6,012 nucleotides of DNA, taken from Thermoplasmata archaeon. Lineage in GTDB: Archaea; Thermoplasmatota; Thermoplasmata; Thermoplasmatales; Thermoplasmataceae. A program made the position numbers and the translations under genes. Shown here piece after piece: positions 1 through 4,976 of this stretch. The DNA is taken from the NCBI GenBank assembly GCA_021811525.1, contig JAJZOK010000082.1, forward strand, positions 1-6,012. The letters run 5' to 3'. The notes below the pieces were generated by a model, which saw only the letters and a program-made list of their open reading frames with translations, did not search any database and was not told the origin of the DNA. Numbering within the stretch: position 1 is the stretch's first letter; each line of letters opens with the position of its first letter.

Positions 1-2
1 AG

Positions 3-728
3 ATAAATGCATCACTGGTGTACAGGCGTGCCATTCATGCAATTATGCCAAAGGATCCTGATACCATAAGGCTCAGCAAACTAGCACAGGAGATCTCTGA
101 ATTGAGAGTGGACCTCTCAATAAAGGAGGCAGAATACAACAGCCTCAAGACCAGGGTGGACGACAGGGAAAAGCTCCAGCTGGACATGAAGCTTGAACAG
201 GATTGCCATGCCTGGTATTTCCGTTCACTGGTGCAGGCAGGCATTTTCAGGGTGATGAAAAGAGATCCCATTGATCCAATACCAATCGTGAAACAGTTCA
301 TGGCTGAGAAAAGGATCCATACCTATGAGGTAGAAGAAACAGAGGAAGGTTTCAGGCTAACTGATAAAGCTTCTAACAGCACATTCAGGATACTTAGAAG
401 ACACATTGGGAAGAACAACTTGTTGATTGCAAGTGAACCTGAAACCTGGCTTGTACCATCTGAAAATGATCTGCATGACAGATATTCCCTCAGGCTGGAT
501 TATAAGATGTTTGAGAAGGAATACGTCAACAATCCGCACATTGACGAACTCCCACTTGATTACTTCAGGCAGTTCTCACCAATGATAAGGGGAAACACAC
601 AGGAAAGAGAGGACAGCATCAAGCGTGAAACAAAACAGAAGATGATGCCATTCTACCAGAACCCGCCTGAGATTTCTGTTGATGAAGCCAAGACCAGGAT
701 AGAGAAACCATACAGGGGAGGGGATTGA
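3..728 (+). CDS. Hypothetical coiled-coil protein, 5' end outside window
   Basis: I do not recognise this family. The frame is open to the left edge of the window, so the gene probably begins upstream. The first internal starts are GTG at 18 and ATG at 45, and neither has a visible ribosome binding site. From GTG 18 the product would be 236 residues. Residues 18-65 are a charged heptad-like helix (SKLAQEISELRVDL and following) that looks like a coiled coil. A mixed alpha/beta portion rich in charged and aromatic residues follows, and the tail (about 195-236) is polar and lysine/arginine rich. There is no signal peptide or membrane span, so it is probably cytoplasmic. It is the first of a run of closely spaced small genes, and the next start lies four bases after its stop. 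By context it is probably a structural or replication-associated protein of an integrated element, but no catalytic motif supports a specific role. Confidence 0.8.
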   Translation: MNASLVYRRAIHAIMPKDPDTIRLSKLAQEISELRVDLSIKEAEYNSLKTRVDDREKLQLDMKLEQDCHAWYFRSLVQAGIFRVMKRDPIDPIPIVKQFMAEKRIHTYEVEETEEGFRLTDKASNSTFRILRRHIGKNNLLIASEPETWLVPSENDLHDRYSLRLDYKMFEKEYVNNPHIDELPLDYFRQFSPMIRGNTQEREDSIKRETKQKMMPFYQNPPEISVDEAKTRIEKPYRGGD

Positions 729-732
729 TAAG

Positions 733-924
733 ATGACAGGAGAATATGTATTTCTTTGTGACGAACACCTGGCAGAATGCAAAAAGGAAGGCAAATTCAT
801 CGTAGAGGATCACCCGGCATTGCAGCATTGTTCCCCTGAGGGGATCGGGTGTGACGTTGACGGATGTGAACAGAAACCAATCAGTTTCGTTATGATCGAT
901 TCCAGCTATTTTGAGGAGGACTGA
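733..924 (+). CDS. Small Cys/His zinc-binding protein 1
   Basis: This 63-residue protein carries two potential metal-binding pairs: C9-D-E-H12 near the N-terminus and C40-D-V-D-G-C45 near the C-terminus. C16, H27, H32 and C33 lie between them. CxxH plus Cx4C is typical of small treble-clef or zinc-ribbon-like proteins common in archaeal viruses and plasmids. The protein is acidic overall and has no membrane segment. The start is well supported by a strong purine-rich site (GGGGAGGGG, about 714-722) some ten bases before ATG 733. The next gene begins two bases after its stop. Its pair order (CxxH first, Cx4C second) is the reverse of that in the following gene. It could be a nucleic-acid-binding or protein-interaction module. 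Zinc binding is inferred from residue spacing only. Confidence 0.75.
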   Translation: MTGEYVFLCDEHLAECKKEGKFIVEDHPALQHCSPEGIGCDVDGCEQKPISFVMIDSSYFEED

Positions 925-926
925 AA

Positions 927-1115
927 ATGGCACTTAGGAGACGCAACTGCCTTCGTGTTTTACTGGGAATAAAGCAGGTATGCGAGATAGAAGGCTGTGA
1001 TTCTTTTGCAACAGGATACGTGCATGTCCCTGGCTTCCACAGGGTATTGTGCGAGGATCATGCACAGACTTTCAGCAACGCAGTCCTCAGGACATACAGC
1101 GAGGTGCTATCCTGA
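927..1115 (+). CDS. Small Cys/His zinc-binding protein 2
   Basis: This 62-residue protein has C19-E-I-E-G-C24 followed by C42-E-D-H45, a Cx4C...CxxH arrangement expected to hold one zinc ion. The N-terminus is strongly basic (residues 4-6 are RRR), and the C-terminal 17 residues form a probable helix after CEDH. A classical GAGGAGG site (913-919) precedes ATG 927, which starts two bases after the previous stop. The two neighbouring zinc proteins share the CxxH/Cx4C vocabulary in opposite order and probably fold similarly. The 3' end of this gene contains GAGGTG, the likely ribosome binding site of the next gene, whose CTG start overlaps the TGA stop. The DNA- or RNA-binding role is inference. 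Confidence 0.75.
   Translation: MALRRRNCLRVLLGIKQVCEIEGCDSFATGYVHVPGFHRVLCEDHAQTFSNAVLRTYSEVLS
1101..1106 (+). promoter_or_regulatory. Shine-Dalgarno site pointing to a CTG start
   Basis: GAGGTG lies five bases before CTG at 1112-1114, inside the end of zinc protein 2. It is a good match to the archaeal anti-Shine-Dalgarno and has no ATG, GTG or TTG in the downstream frame to serve. It is the main evidence that the next gene starts at CTG 1112, overlapping the TGA stop as CTGA. Confidence 0.5.
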
Positions 1116-1399
1116 ACGACAAATACGAGTCCACATCCGATGAAGCATACTTAGACCGTAATCTTGCTGTTCAGGTCCTATCAATTCTGGCCAGGCAACT
1201 TGGATATCAAACAGGGATCAAGAAACGGGAAGATGAATGGCCCATTCTCTATGTGGAACTTCCCACCGGACAGGTCTCTTGGCATATTCCCAAAGATGGG
1301 GTTGCTGCATATTTCCCTGATTATCCTGGTGAATGGGACGGCCTTGACTTGAAGGAAAAGCGTGATCGTATCAGAAGATTCCTGGAGGTCCCAGAATGA
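1112..1399 (+). CDS. Phage/plasmid-type protein with LPTGQVSWHIP and WDG motifs
   Basis: This is a conserved-looking small protein of 95 residues from CTG 1112. A GTG at 1049 is an alternative that would add 21 residues but has no ribosome binding site and lies deep inside the previous gene. The C-terminal half reads VELPTGQVSWHIP, then PGEWDG, then an LKEKRDRI segment. From memory, similar LPTGQxSWH...WDGH..EEKY signatures recur in short uncharacterised proteins of tailed phages and plasmids, which supports an accessory-element origin. I know of no biochemical role. The N-terminal 30 residues form a probable helix (LAVQVLSILARQLGY). No signal peptide or membrane span is seen. The stop overlaps the start of the next gene (ATGA at 1396-1399), implying translational coupling. 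Confidence 0.7.
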   Translation: MNDKYESTSDEAYLDRNLAVQVLSILARQLGYQTGIKKREDEWPILYVELPTGQVSWHIPKDGVAAYFPDYPGEWDGLDLKEKRDRIRRFLEVPE

Positions 1400-1674
1400 T
1401 GTCCTTATTCTCATTTTCTGAGAACTGGATGGATCTTGCAAAGCGATATCCTGAAGAGTTCATCAAAGAAGTTGAAAGGCGTTATGTTCTTGACAGGGAC
1501 TGGAAGACCTTCATCAAGATCACAAAGGAAGGCCACAGGGCTGATAAGTCATTCTCCGGAAAACGATGTCCTATAAAACCAGGTGAATGGATTGTCAGGC
1601 CCTATTCATATCACAGAATTGATGTCATATTGAAAGCAATCAGGCGCGGCAGACTGGTTGAGAAGGTGCTGTGA
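1396..1674 (+). CDS. Hypothetical basic protein, 92 aa
   Basis: I do not recognise this protein. It has 92 residues from ATG 1396, or 91 if the adjacent ATG 1399 is used. GGAGGT at 1384-1389 is correctly spaced for either. It is rich in K, R and aromatic residues, with an N-terminal amphipathic stretch (WMDLAKRYPEEFIKEVERRY), a central loop with a single Cys (GKRCPIKPGEWIVRP) and a basic C-terminal helix (IDVILKAIRRGRLVEKVL). This composition suits a small nucleic-acid-binding protein, but no known fold can be named. It overlaps the preceding gene by four bases, and the next start follows its stop by one base. Confidence 0.65.
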   Translation: MMSLFSFSENWMDLAKRYPEEFIKEVERRYVLDRDWKTFIKITKEGHRADKSFSGKRCPIKPGEWIVRPYSYHRIDVILKAIRRGRLVEKVL

Positions 1675-1675
1675 T

Positions 1676-1828
1676 ATGCCACAGCACACTTTGTTTGAAA
1701 GATCAGGCCTTACCATCGTTGTAAATGGGGAATTGACCAAGGAAGAAATTGAAATCCTGGAACATGAAGTGAAGACCACAATCCTGGACATTCTGAAATT
1801 CAGGAAATTTGGGGGCGGATCAAGATAG
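1676..1828 (+). CDS. Hypothetical small protein, 50 aa
   Basis: This short gene is supported mainly by context. ATG 1676 begins one base after the previous stop, AAGGTG at 1663-1668 serves as ribosome binding site, and the frame overlaps the next gene as ATAG. The product starts MPQHTLFERSGLTIVVNG, then has an acidic helix (LTKEEIEILEHEV) and a hydrophobic helix ending in a basic, glycine-rich tail (KFRKFGGGSR). It could be a small partner of the winged-helix protein that follows. A frameshift-split N-terminal part of the same protein is also possible. No family recognised. Confidence 0.55.
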   Translation: MPQHTLFERSGLTIVVNGELTKEEIEILEHEVKTTILDILKFRKFGGGSR

Positions 1829-2073
1829 ATTATACTCTGCATTATCTGGATCAGGACCACCTAAGGATCCTTGATTTCCTGACTGAGCACCCGAATTTCT
1901 CCTTCAAGGCCTCAAGGGTTGCTTCACTTTTGAATATGAGCAGTGCAAAAGTGTCAAAAATATTACTCGACCTATATGGGTACGGCCTTCTGGTAAGAAG
2001 ATGCAGAAGGAATTCAACTTCCCGGATCTGCAGCTACCGGTTAAAGAAGACGGCATTGCAGCTGAAAGCCTAA
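1825..2073 (+). CDS. Winged-helix DNA-binding protein, probable non-AUG start
   Basis: This is a predicted transcriptional regulator of the winged helix-turn-helix class. Counting from ATA 1825 (82 residues), D11-E21 gives helix 1, K28-L36 helix 2 and S40-Y51 the recognition helix (MSSAKVSKILLDLYGYGLL). A basic wing follows (R58-R62 to Y71-R72). The layout fits MarR/ArsR-like or archaeal viral wHTH regulators. There is no ATG, GTG or TTG in frame between the upstream TGA (about 1753) and residue 34, so the start is uncertain. ATA 1825 overlaps the previous stop as ATAG and has a G-rich stretch (1811-1818) before it. CTG 1837 is another option. It could equally be the C-terminal part of a frameshifted fusion with the preceding 50-residue gene. 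It closes the operon and is a plausible autoregulator. Confidence 0.6.
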   Translation: MDYTLHYLDQDHLRILDFLTEHPNFSFKASRVASLLNMSSAKVSKILLDLYGYGLLVRRCRRNSTSRICSYRLKKTALQLKA

Positions 2074-2151
2074 AAACCGATTCACCCTTAACCCTACACA
2101 TCACAGCTCCTTTATCATGGTTATGGCTGCGTCATGGTAACCGGTTTTTAG
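2070..2151. repeat. Imperfect inverted repeat across convergent gene ends
   Basis: CTAAAAACCGATT (2070-2082) and AACCGGTTTTTAG (2139-2151) are inverted copies matching at 12 of 13 bases. The left arm contains the stop of the winged-helix gene, and the right arm lies in the last codons of the opposite-strand acetyltransferase. The 56-base spacer makes a strong hairpin doubtful. It may act as a bidirectional end-of-transcript signal, or be chance. Confidence 0.35.
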
Positions 2152-2565
2152 GTAAAGGTCCCTTGCAACAGAATTGTATGAAAACACATTCAGTGATATC
2201 TTTGCGGCGCCTCTTTCTTTCACGAATTCCTCAAACAGCTGCATGGCTGCCTTGCCGAACCCTTTTCCCCTGTGCTCTGCAATTATAAAAATATCCCATA
2301 GGTACGCTTCGCTCATGCCCCTCCTGTTTCTCAGCTCAAACCATATCTTTCCCACCCTGGTCCCGGATTCAACAAGATAGAAGAAGAAATGCCCGGGTGT
2401 GTGCAACCCCTCAGGTATGAATTTTCTGACCTCCGATTCAGCCTCTTCATAAGGGATATCCCTGCTCATCAGGCCTGCATTTGACATGTCTTTGATCCAG
2501 GAAGTTACGGAATACTTCCAGTAAGCAGGGAATTCTTCATCTGTTATAGGTTCCATAACCAGCAT
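2101..2565 (-). CDS. GNAT-family N-acetyltransferase
   Basis: This 154-residue protein has the typical length and layout of the GCN5-related N-acetyltransferase superfamily, which moves an acetyl group from acetyl-CoA to an amine. Motif A, the pyrophosphate-binding loop, is at residues 91-110: DIFIIAEHRGKGFGKAAM, with the R99-G-K-G102-x-G104 signature. Motif B follows with N126, N131 and the YLKTGY segment (138-143). The N-terminal 75 residues are the variable substrate-side part and rich in aromatics. The substrate cannot be told from sequence. The protein is cytoplasmic, with no signal peptide. ATG 2565 is preferred because a TATA-like CTATAA sits about 26 bases upstream, fitting a leaderless transcript. 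ATG 2556 is the alternative. It is oriented against its neighbours, so it is probably an independent unit. Confidence 0.92.
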   Translation of the reverse strand: MLVMEPITDEEFPAYWKYSVTSWIKDMSNAGLMSRDIPYEEAESEVRKFIPEGLHTPGHFFFYLVESGTRVGKIWFELRNRRGMSEAYLWDIFIIAEHRGKGFGKAAMQLFEEFVKERGAAKISLNVFSYNSVARDLYLKTGYHDAAITMIKEL

Positions 2566-2587
2566 GGTGGTATTATGAATTCAGATG

Positions 2588-2593
2588 TTATAG
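2588..2593 (-). promoter_or_regulatory. TATA-like box for the acetyltransferase
   Basis: On the minus strand CTATAA occupies 2593-2588, centred about 26 bases before ATG 2565. That is the spacing expected for an archaeal leaderless message, and there is no Shine-Dalgarno sequence before the ATG. The AT-rich box at 2620-2629 could also fire leftward, giving a short leader instead. Confidence 0.4.
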
Positions 2594-2619
2594 AACATTT
2601 TGTCTAATTCTACCTAGAC

Positions 2620-2629
2620 TATATTTAAA
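2620..2629 (+). promoter_or_regulatory. TATA box for the structured leader and membrane protein
   Basis: TATATTTAAA is a near-ideal archaeal TATA element. With the usual 26-30 base spacing, transcription would begin near 2650-2655, just where the first stem of the leader begins (2654). The coincidence supports both the promoter and the transcribed leader. Confidence 0.55.
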
Positions 2630-2651
2630 CAACCTCGCATTTTGAGTTTGT

Positions 2652-2733
2652 CAAGCTTATCGGGGAGCGGAAGCCATATTCGAACCCGATAAGCTGGGGT
2701 TTCCGTTCCTCCGATTTGCGGAGGAAACTTATA
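2652..2733 (+). promoter_or_regulatory. Structured 5' leader with masked ribosome binding site
   Basis: This is a predicted cis-regulatory RNA of about 80 bases before ATG 2734. Stem 1 is a perfect 11-bp inverted repeat: AGCTTATCGGG (2654-2664) with CCCGATAAGCT (2685-2695), loop of 20. Within the loop, CGGAAGCC (2668-2675) can pair with GGTTTCCG (2698-2705) just 3' of stem 1, eight pairs including one G-U. Stem 3 is TTCCTCCG (2706-2713) with CGGAGGAA (2719-2726), loop of 5, and it contains the GGAGG ribosome binding site (2720-2724). GTTTCC (2699-2704) could alternatively pair with GGAAAC (2723-2728), so the folds compete. The layout suits a translation-controlling riboswitch, thermometer or protein-binding leader. 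I cannot match it to a known class. Pairings are read directly from sequence; function is inference. Confidence 0.5.
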
Positions 2734-2928
2734 ATGGAAACCGCTAAATCAAAGGGAAAAAGGGGCATTTTTGCACTGGCTGTTGGCATTGTTGCAGTTA
2801 TCATGGCCTTATTCTTATCATCACTGATAGGGCATAGCCTGGTATCCTTGAATGATCATTCTCCTGTACTGAAGGGAGTATTGAGGCGTATTTCTCAGAG
2901 GAGGGCAGATTTAACGGTTTTCACATAA
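2734..2928 (+). CDS. Small single-span membrane protein
   Basis: This 64-residue protein has a lysine/arginine-rich N-terminus (residues 5-10, KSKGKR), one hydrophobic span (about 11-33, IFALAVGIVAVIMALFLSSL) and a short, basic, hydrophilic C-terminus. KGKRG followed directly by a hydrophobic stretch resembles the class III signal peptides of archaeal pilin-like proteins, though it could simply be a membrane anchor. ATG 2734 is preferred over TTG 2716 because GGAGG (2720-2724) is correctly spaced, and that site is enclosed in a hairpin. The rather abrupt C-terminus after the span may mean the gene is a truncated relative of the larger surface protein downstream. No family can be named. Confidence 0.6.
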   Translation: METAKSKGKRGIFALAVGIVAVIMALFLSSLIGHSLVSLNDHSPVLKGVLRRISQRRADLTVFT

Positions 2929-2967
2929 CGGTTGCAACCTGATTTAATAAAAATCTCTGATGAAATA

Positions 2968-2984
2968 TTTTTGTTTGATTTTTT
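2968..2984 (+). terminator. T-rich terminator after the small membrane protein
   Basis: TTTTTGTTTGATTTTTT contains three closely spaced T-runs beginning about 40 bases after the stop at 2928. Archaeal RNA polymerase commonly terminates at such runs without a hairpin. The preceding GGTTGCAACC palindrome (2930-2939) is too short to matter much. Confidence 0.45.
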
Positions 2985-3188
2985 AAACAGATTCACTTTT
3001 CCAATCGGTAATTCCCAGGTTCCCTACTCACTATTATTGAAGAAAAATAAAGTCCAGCGCAAATATAGATTACCCTCAGGAAAAAATAAGGAGTACTAAT
3101 ACTCATCTTGTTGATGATTCTAACAAAATGATCTGGAGTCTATCTAATTTCCGAGATAAATCGAACTCAAAATCGGCATGTTGATTTA
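2985..3188. other. AT-rich intergenic spacer
   Basis: I see no convincing gene on either strand here. The region is AT-rich with frequent stops. It holds one small hairpin (GAGTA 3091-3095 with TACTC 3100-3104). A few short open stretches lack ribosome binding sites. It probably contains upstream control sequence for the surface-protein operon that follows. Confidence 0.4.
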
Positions 3189-4292
3189 GTGCCAATGGCT
3201 AAAATAAGTTTAATAAGAATATGTATTATATTTTACTTCACGAATGGTAGGTCCACGACTGGGATATCTTTATTGATCGTTGGGTTGGTACTCATTATGG
3301 CATTTGCTGGAATGGCCATGCCAAACAACACAGCGAAGACTTCAAACGAAACAATAAATGTATTACCCACGGAGACACCAGCATCGCTGGCTAAAATAGA
3401 TGGAATAGTTAACCTCACTTCAGTGAAGGGAGGAACTACAACCTATAGTAAGGTTGCAGCTCCGGAAATCATATTCACTGCACTGTCAGAACTCGTTGGT
3501 AATTCCAGTAGGACCTCGCTTGCTGGCGGAAAGGGCATATTATATTCATTCAACAATGGGTTTGTAATGAAGATCACCAACAATTCAGATTATCTAGCCG
3601 GAATACTTGGTCCAAGTGGAGACACCGGGATTCTCTGGTTCCACCAGTCCTCGAATAGTGCTGTTTATTCCATAACTGGTGAGAATGGTTATGTTTCTAT
3701 GGTAACAAATGCAACTGGGAAGCCAATAGGGTATCTTCCACAGAAACCGACCGACATAATTGATGCCTTGAGCACGCTCACATCATTTAATGACGTTTAT
3801 TCCACAGCTAACCTCATAAAACTGGCCATGGTTCATTCATCAATTGGAGATGAACCAACGCCTTGCAGTGATTGTGGTGGAGGCGGTGGTTCAACGATAT
3901 ATCAATACTCAAATGTTACAGATTTCAAAGCTTGGAAGGGGAGTACCACAGTTACTTACGACGTTATCACCCTTAAACTGTATTATGACTCATCGGGGAT
4001 TGTCGGCGGAAGTATAACAGTAGGTGCTTCTTATGATATTAATTTCGAAACTCCATTCGTCTCGTGTATCCAAACAGTTACTGACAGCTTGGGATTTAAC
4101 TGGCAATTGAGCCTCCCATCAAGCGGTTCATCTACCAACTCGCACGTGTACACCGATCAGAACACACAGATTACCTACAATATTGCGCTTAAATTTGGCC
4201 CGTATTACGAATCTTGTGATTTATTCCTGACTTGTGAATATTACAACATCTTCAATTTAGGAACTCATATAAATGTGCCACAGCTTACGTAA
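3189..4292 (+). CDS. Secreted or cell-surface glycoprotein candidate
   Basis: This protein of about 365 residues has a hydrophobic segment at residues 25-44 (GISLLIVGLVLIMAFAGMAM), fitting an uncleaved anchor or signal peptide, with a second short hydrophobic patch before it (6-17). The exported part is Ser/Thr/Asn/Gly/Tyr-rich. It carries seven N-x-S/T sequons (NNT, NET, NLT, NSS, NNS, NAT, NVT), typical of heavily N-glycosylated archaeal surface proteins. A flexible hinge C226-S-D-C229 plus five glycines separates two beta-rich halves. Further cysteines near the C-terminus could form disulphides. No enzyme motif or known family is recognised. GTG 3189 and ATG 3195 lack ribosome binding sites, and TATA-like AT stretches lie inside the first codons (3205-3235). 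The true start may therefore be further in, for example TTG 3273, or the 5' end may have a frame error. It is followed 26 bases later by a two-span membrane protein. Confidence 0.75.
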   Translation: MPMAKISLIRICIIFYFTNGRSTTGISLLIVGLVLIMAFAGMAMPNNTAKTSNETINVLPTETPASLAKIDGIVNLTSVKGGTTTYSKVAAPEIIFTALSELVGNSSRTSLAGGKGILYSFNNGFVMKITNNSDYLAGILGPSGDTGILWFHQSSNSAVYSITGENGYVSMVTNATGKPIGYLPQKPTDIIDALSTLTSFNDVYSTANLIKLAMVHSSIGDEPTPCSDCGGGGGSTIYQYSNVTDFKAWKGSTTVTYDVITLKLYYDSSGIVGGSITVGASYDINFETPFVSCIQTVTDSLGFNWQLSLPSSGSSTNSHVYTDQNTQITYNIALKFGPYYESCDLFLTCEYYNIFNLGTHINVPQLT

Positions 4293-4318
4293 AGGTATAG
4301 GAATCGGTGATAACTAAT

Positions 4319-4588
4319 ATGAACAACCAGACAAAGAAAAGAAGTGGAATAATCGCATTCGTAGCATCTGGAATGATGACCATACTTGCCGTGGTTTCCT
4401 ACTCGACAAACCTTCTCGGAATAAGTATGGCTGGGAACAATAAAGGGATAACAGTATCCGGGGGGCACTCACCTGAGTACACCTCAACCCTCTCTTTCCC
4501 TCATCTCCTTGGCCCTCTATTCATTGCTGCCGCAGTGATCTTACTTGGTGTTGGATTAGTGCTTATATTTCGCTTGAGCAGCAGATAG
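4319..4588 (+). CDS. Small two-span membrane protein
   Basis: This 89-residue protein has a basic N-terminus (KKR at 6-8), a first hydrophobic span (about 10-29), an extracellular-looking loop rich in G, S and T (about 35-60) and a second span (about 63-85, GPLFIAAAVILLGVGLVLIF) ending in a short basic tail. ATG 4319 is chosen because GGTGA at 4306-4310 is well placed. GTG 4307 would overlap that site. The gene starts 26 bases after the surface-protein stop with no promoter between, so the two are probably co-transcribed. It may help export or anchor the surface protein, but this rests on position alone. Confidence 0.65.
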   Translation: MNNQTKKRSGIIAFVASGMMTILAVVSYSTNLLGISMAGNNKGITVSGGHSPEYTSTLSFPHLLGPLFIAAAVILLGVGLVLIFRLSSR

Positions 4589-4646
4589 TATAACTCTGAT
4601 TGACAATGCTTATGGTCATCATTGAATTCTTCAAACTAATATTCAT

Positions 4647-4666
4647 AGACCTCACTTTTGAGGTCT
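4647..4666 (+). terminator. Hairpin downstream of the surface operon
   Basis: AGACCTCA (4647-4654) and TGAGGTCT (4659-4666) form a perfect 8-bp stem with a CTTT tetraloop, 58 bases after the last stop of the surface operon. Only two Ts follow directly, so it is not a classical bacterial terminator. It may protect or process the 3' end. Confidence 0.4.
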
Positions 4667-4741
4667 TATCGGGAAATTGATTTTTATCGTTCATTATGGA
4701 TTTCTCCTGTTCTTGATGACCTATGAAAATACCTATTCACC

Positions 4742-4785
4742 TTTTTTTGAGGGTCGTTAAGGGAATTTTTAGGTAAATCCCTCAA
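4742..4785 (+). terminator. T7 run and inverted repeat
   Basis: A run of seven Ts (4742-4748) could terminate transcription by the archaeal T-run rule. TTGAGGG (4747-4753) is inverted as CCCTCAA (4779-4785) with a 25-base spacer. The TTTTGAGG element also occurs in the hairpin at 4656-4663, so the two sites share a short sequence. Confidence 0.35.
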
Positions 4786-4806
4786 TAATTTCTAATAACA
4801 TAGCTT

Positions 4807-4890
4807 ATGAAGGTTTTTACGCTAATGAGTGACTTTGCCGATGGTACTCCGATATATAGTATTGGACCAGAAAAAGAGGAATTGTCGTAA
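4807..4890 (+). CDS. Possible 27-aa ORF or gene remnant
   Basis: ATG 4807 opens a 27-residue frame (MKVFTLMSDFADGTPIYSIG, then PEKEELS) within an otherwise gene-free spacer of about 390 bases (4589-4976). Its composition looks protein-like, but it has no ribosome binding site, and I recognise no family. It is more likely the remnant of a longer decayed gene than a functional small protein. The rest of the spacer holds two hairpins and the promoter of the next gene. Confidence 0.2.
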   Translation: MKVFTLMSDFADGTPIYSIGPEKEELS

Positions 4891-4939
4891 TTGAATTGTA
4901 TTTTGATGGTATGCCAAAGTAGGAGTTCACAAGCGAGAC

Positions 4940-4947
4940 GTTTTAAC
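4940..4947 (+). promoter_or_regulatory. TATA-like box before the NYN remnant/recombinase
   Basis: GTTTTAAC, preceded by purines (AAGCGAGAC), lies about 33 bases before ATG 4977. Transcription would then start near 4970, giving an almost leaderless message that runs through the NYN remnant into the recombinase. No Shine-Dalgarno sequence precedes ATG 4977, which agrees with this. Confidence 0.35.
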
Positions 4948-4976
4948 CTCTTATGGGTTGAAAGCTATGATACAAA

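Noticed and set aside
1164..1352. Alternative plus-strand frame within the WDG-motif gene
   Set aside because: The overlapping frame contains the LPTGQVSWHIP and WDG motifs, a good ribosome binding site and a coupled stop. This one does not.
1606..1860. Minus-strand open frame of 84 codons
   Set aside because: It covers the 3' end of the 92-residue gene and the 50-residue gene in antisense. The plus-strand genes have ribosome binding sites and tight junctions, while this frame has neither.
2001..2288. Plus-strand open frame of 95 codons overlapping the winged-helix and acetyltransferase genes
   Set aside because: It lies opposite the clearly recognisable GNAT gene and in another frame of the winged-helix gene. 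Its translation has no fold-like pattern and no ribosome binding site.
2930..2939. Perfect 10-base palindrome GGTTGCAACC as an operator
   Set aside because: It lies just after a stop codon and far from any promoter. A palindrome this short is readily expected by chance, so it is mentioned only within the terminator note.
3233..3418. Minus-strand open frame of 61 codons near the surface-protein start
   Set aside because: It is antisense to the membrane segment and glycosylated region, with no promoter or ribosome binding site.
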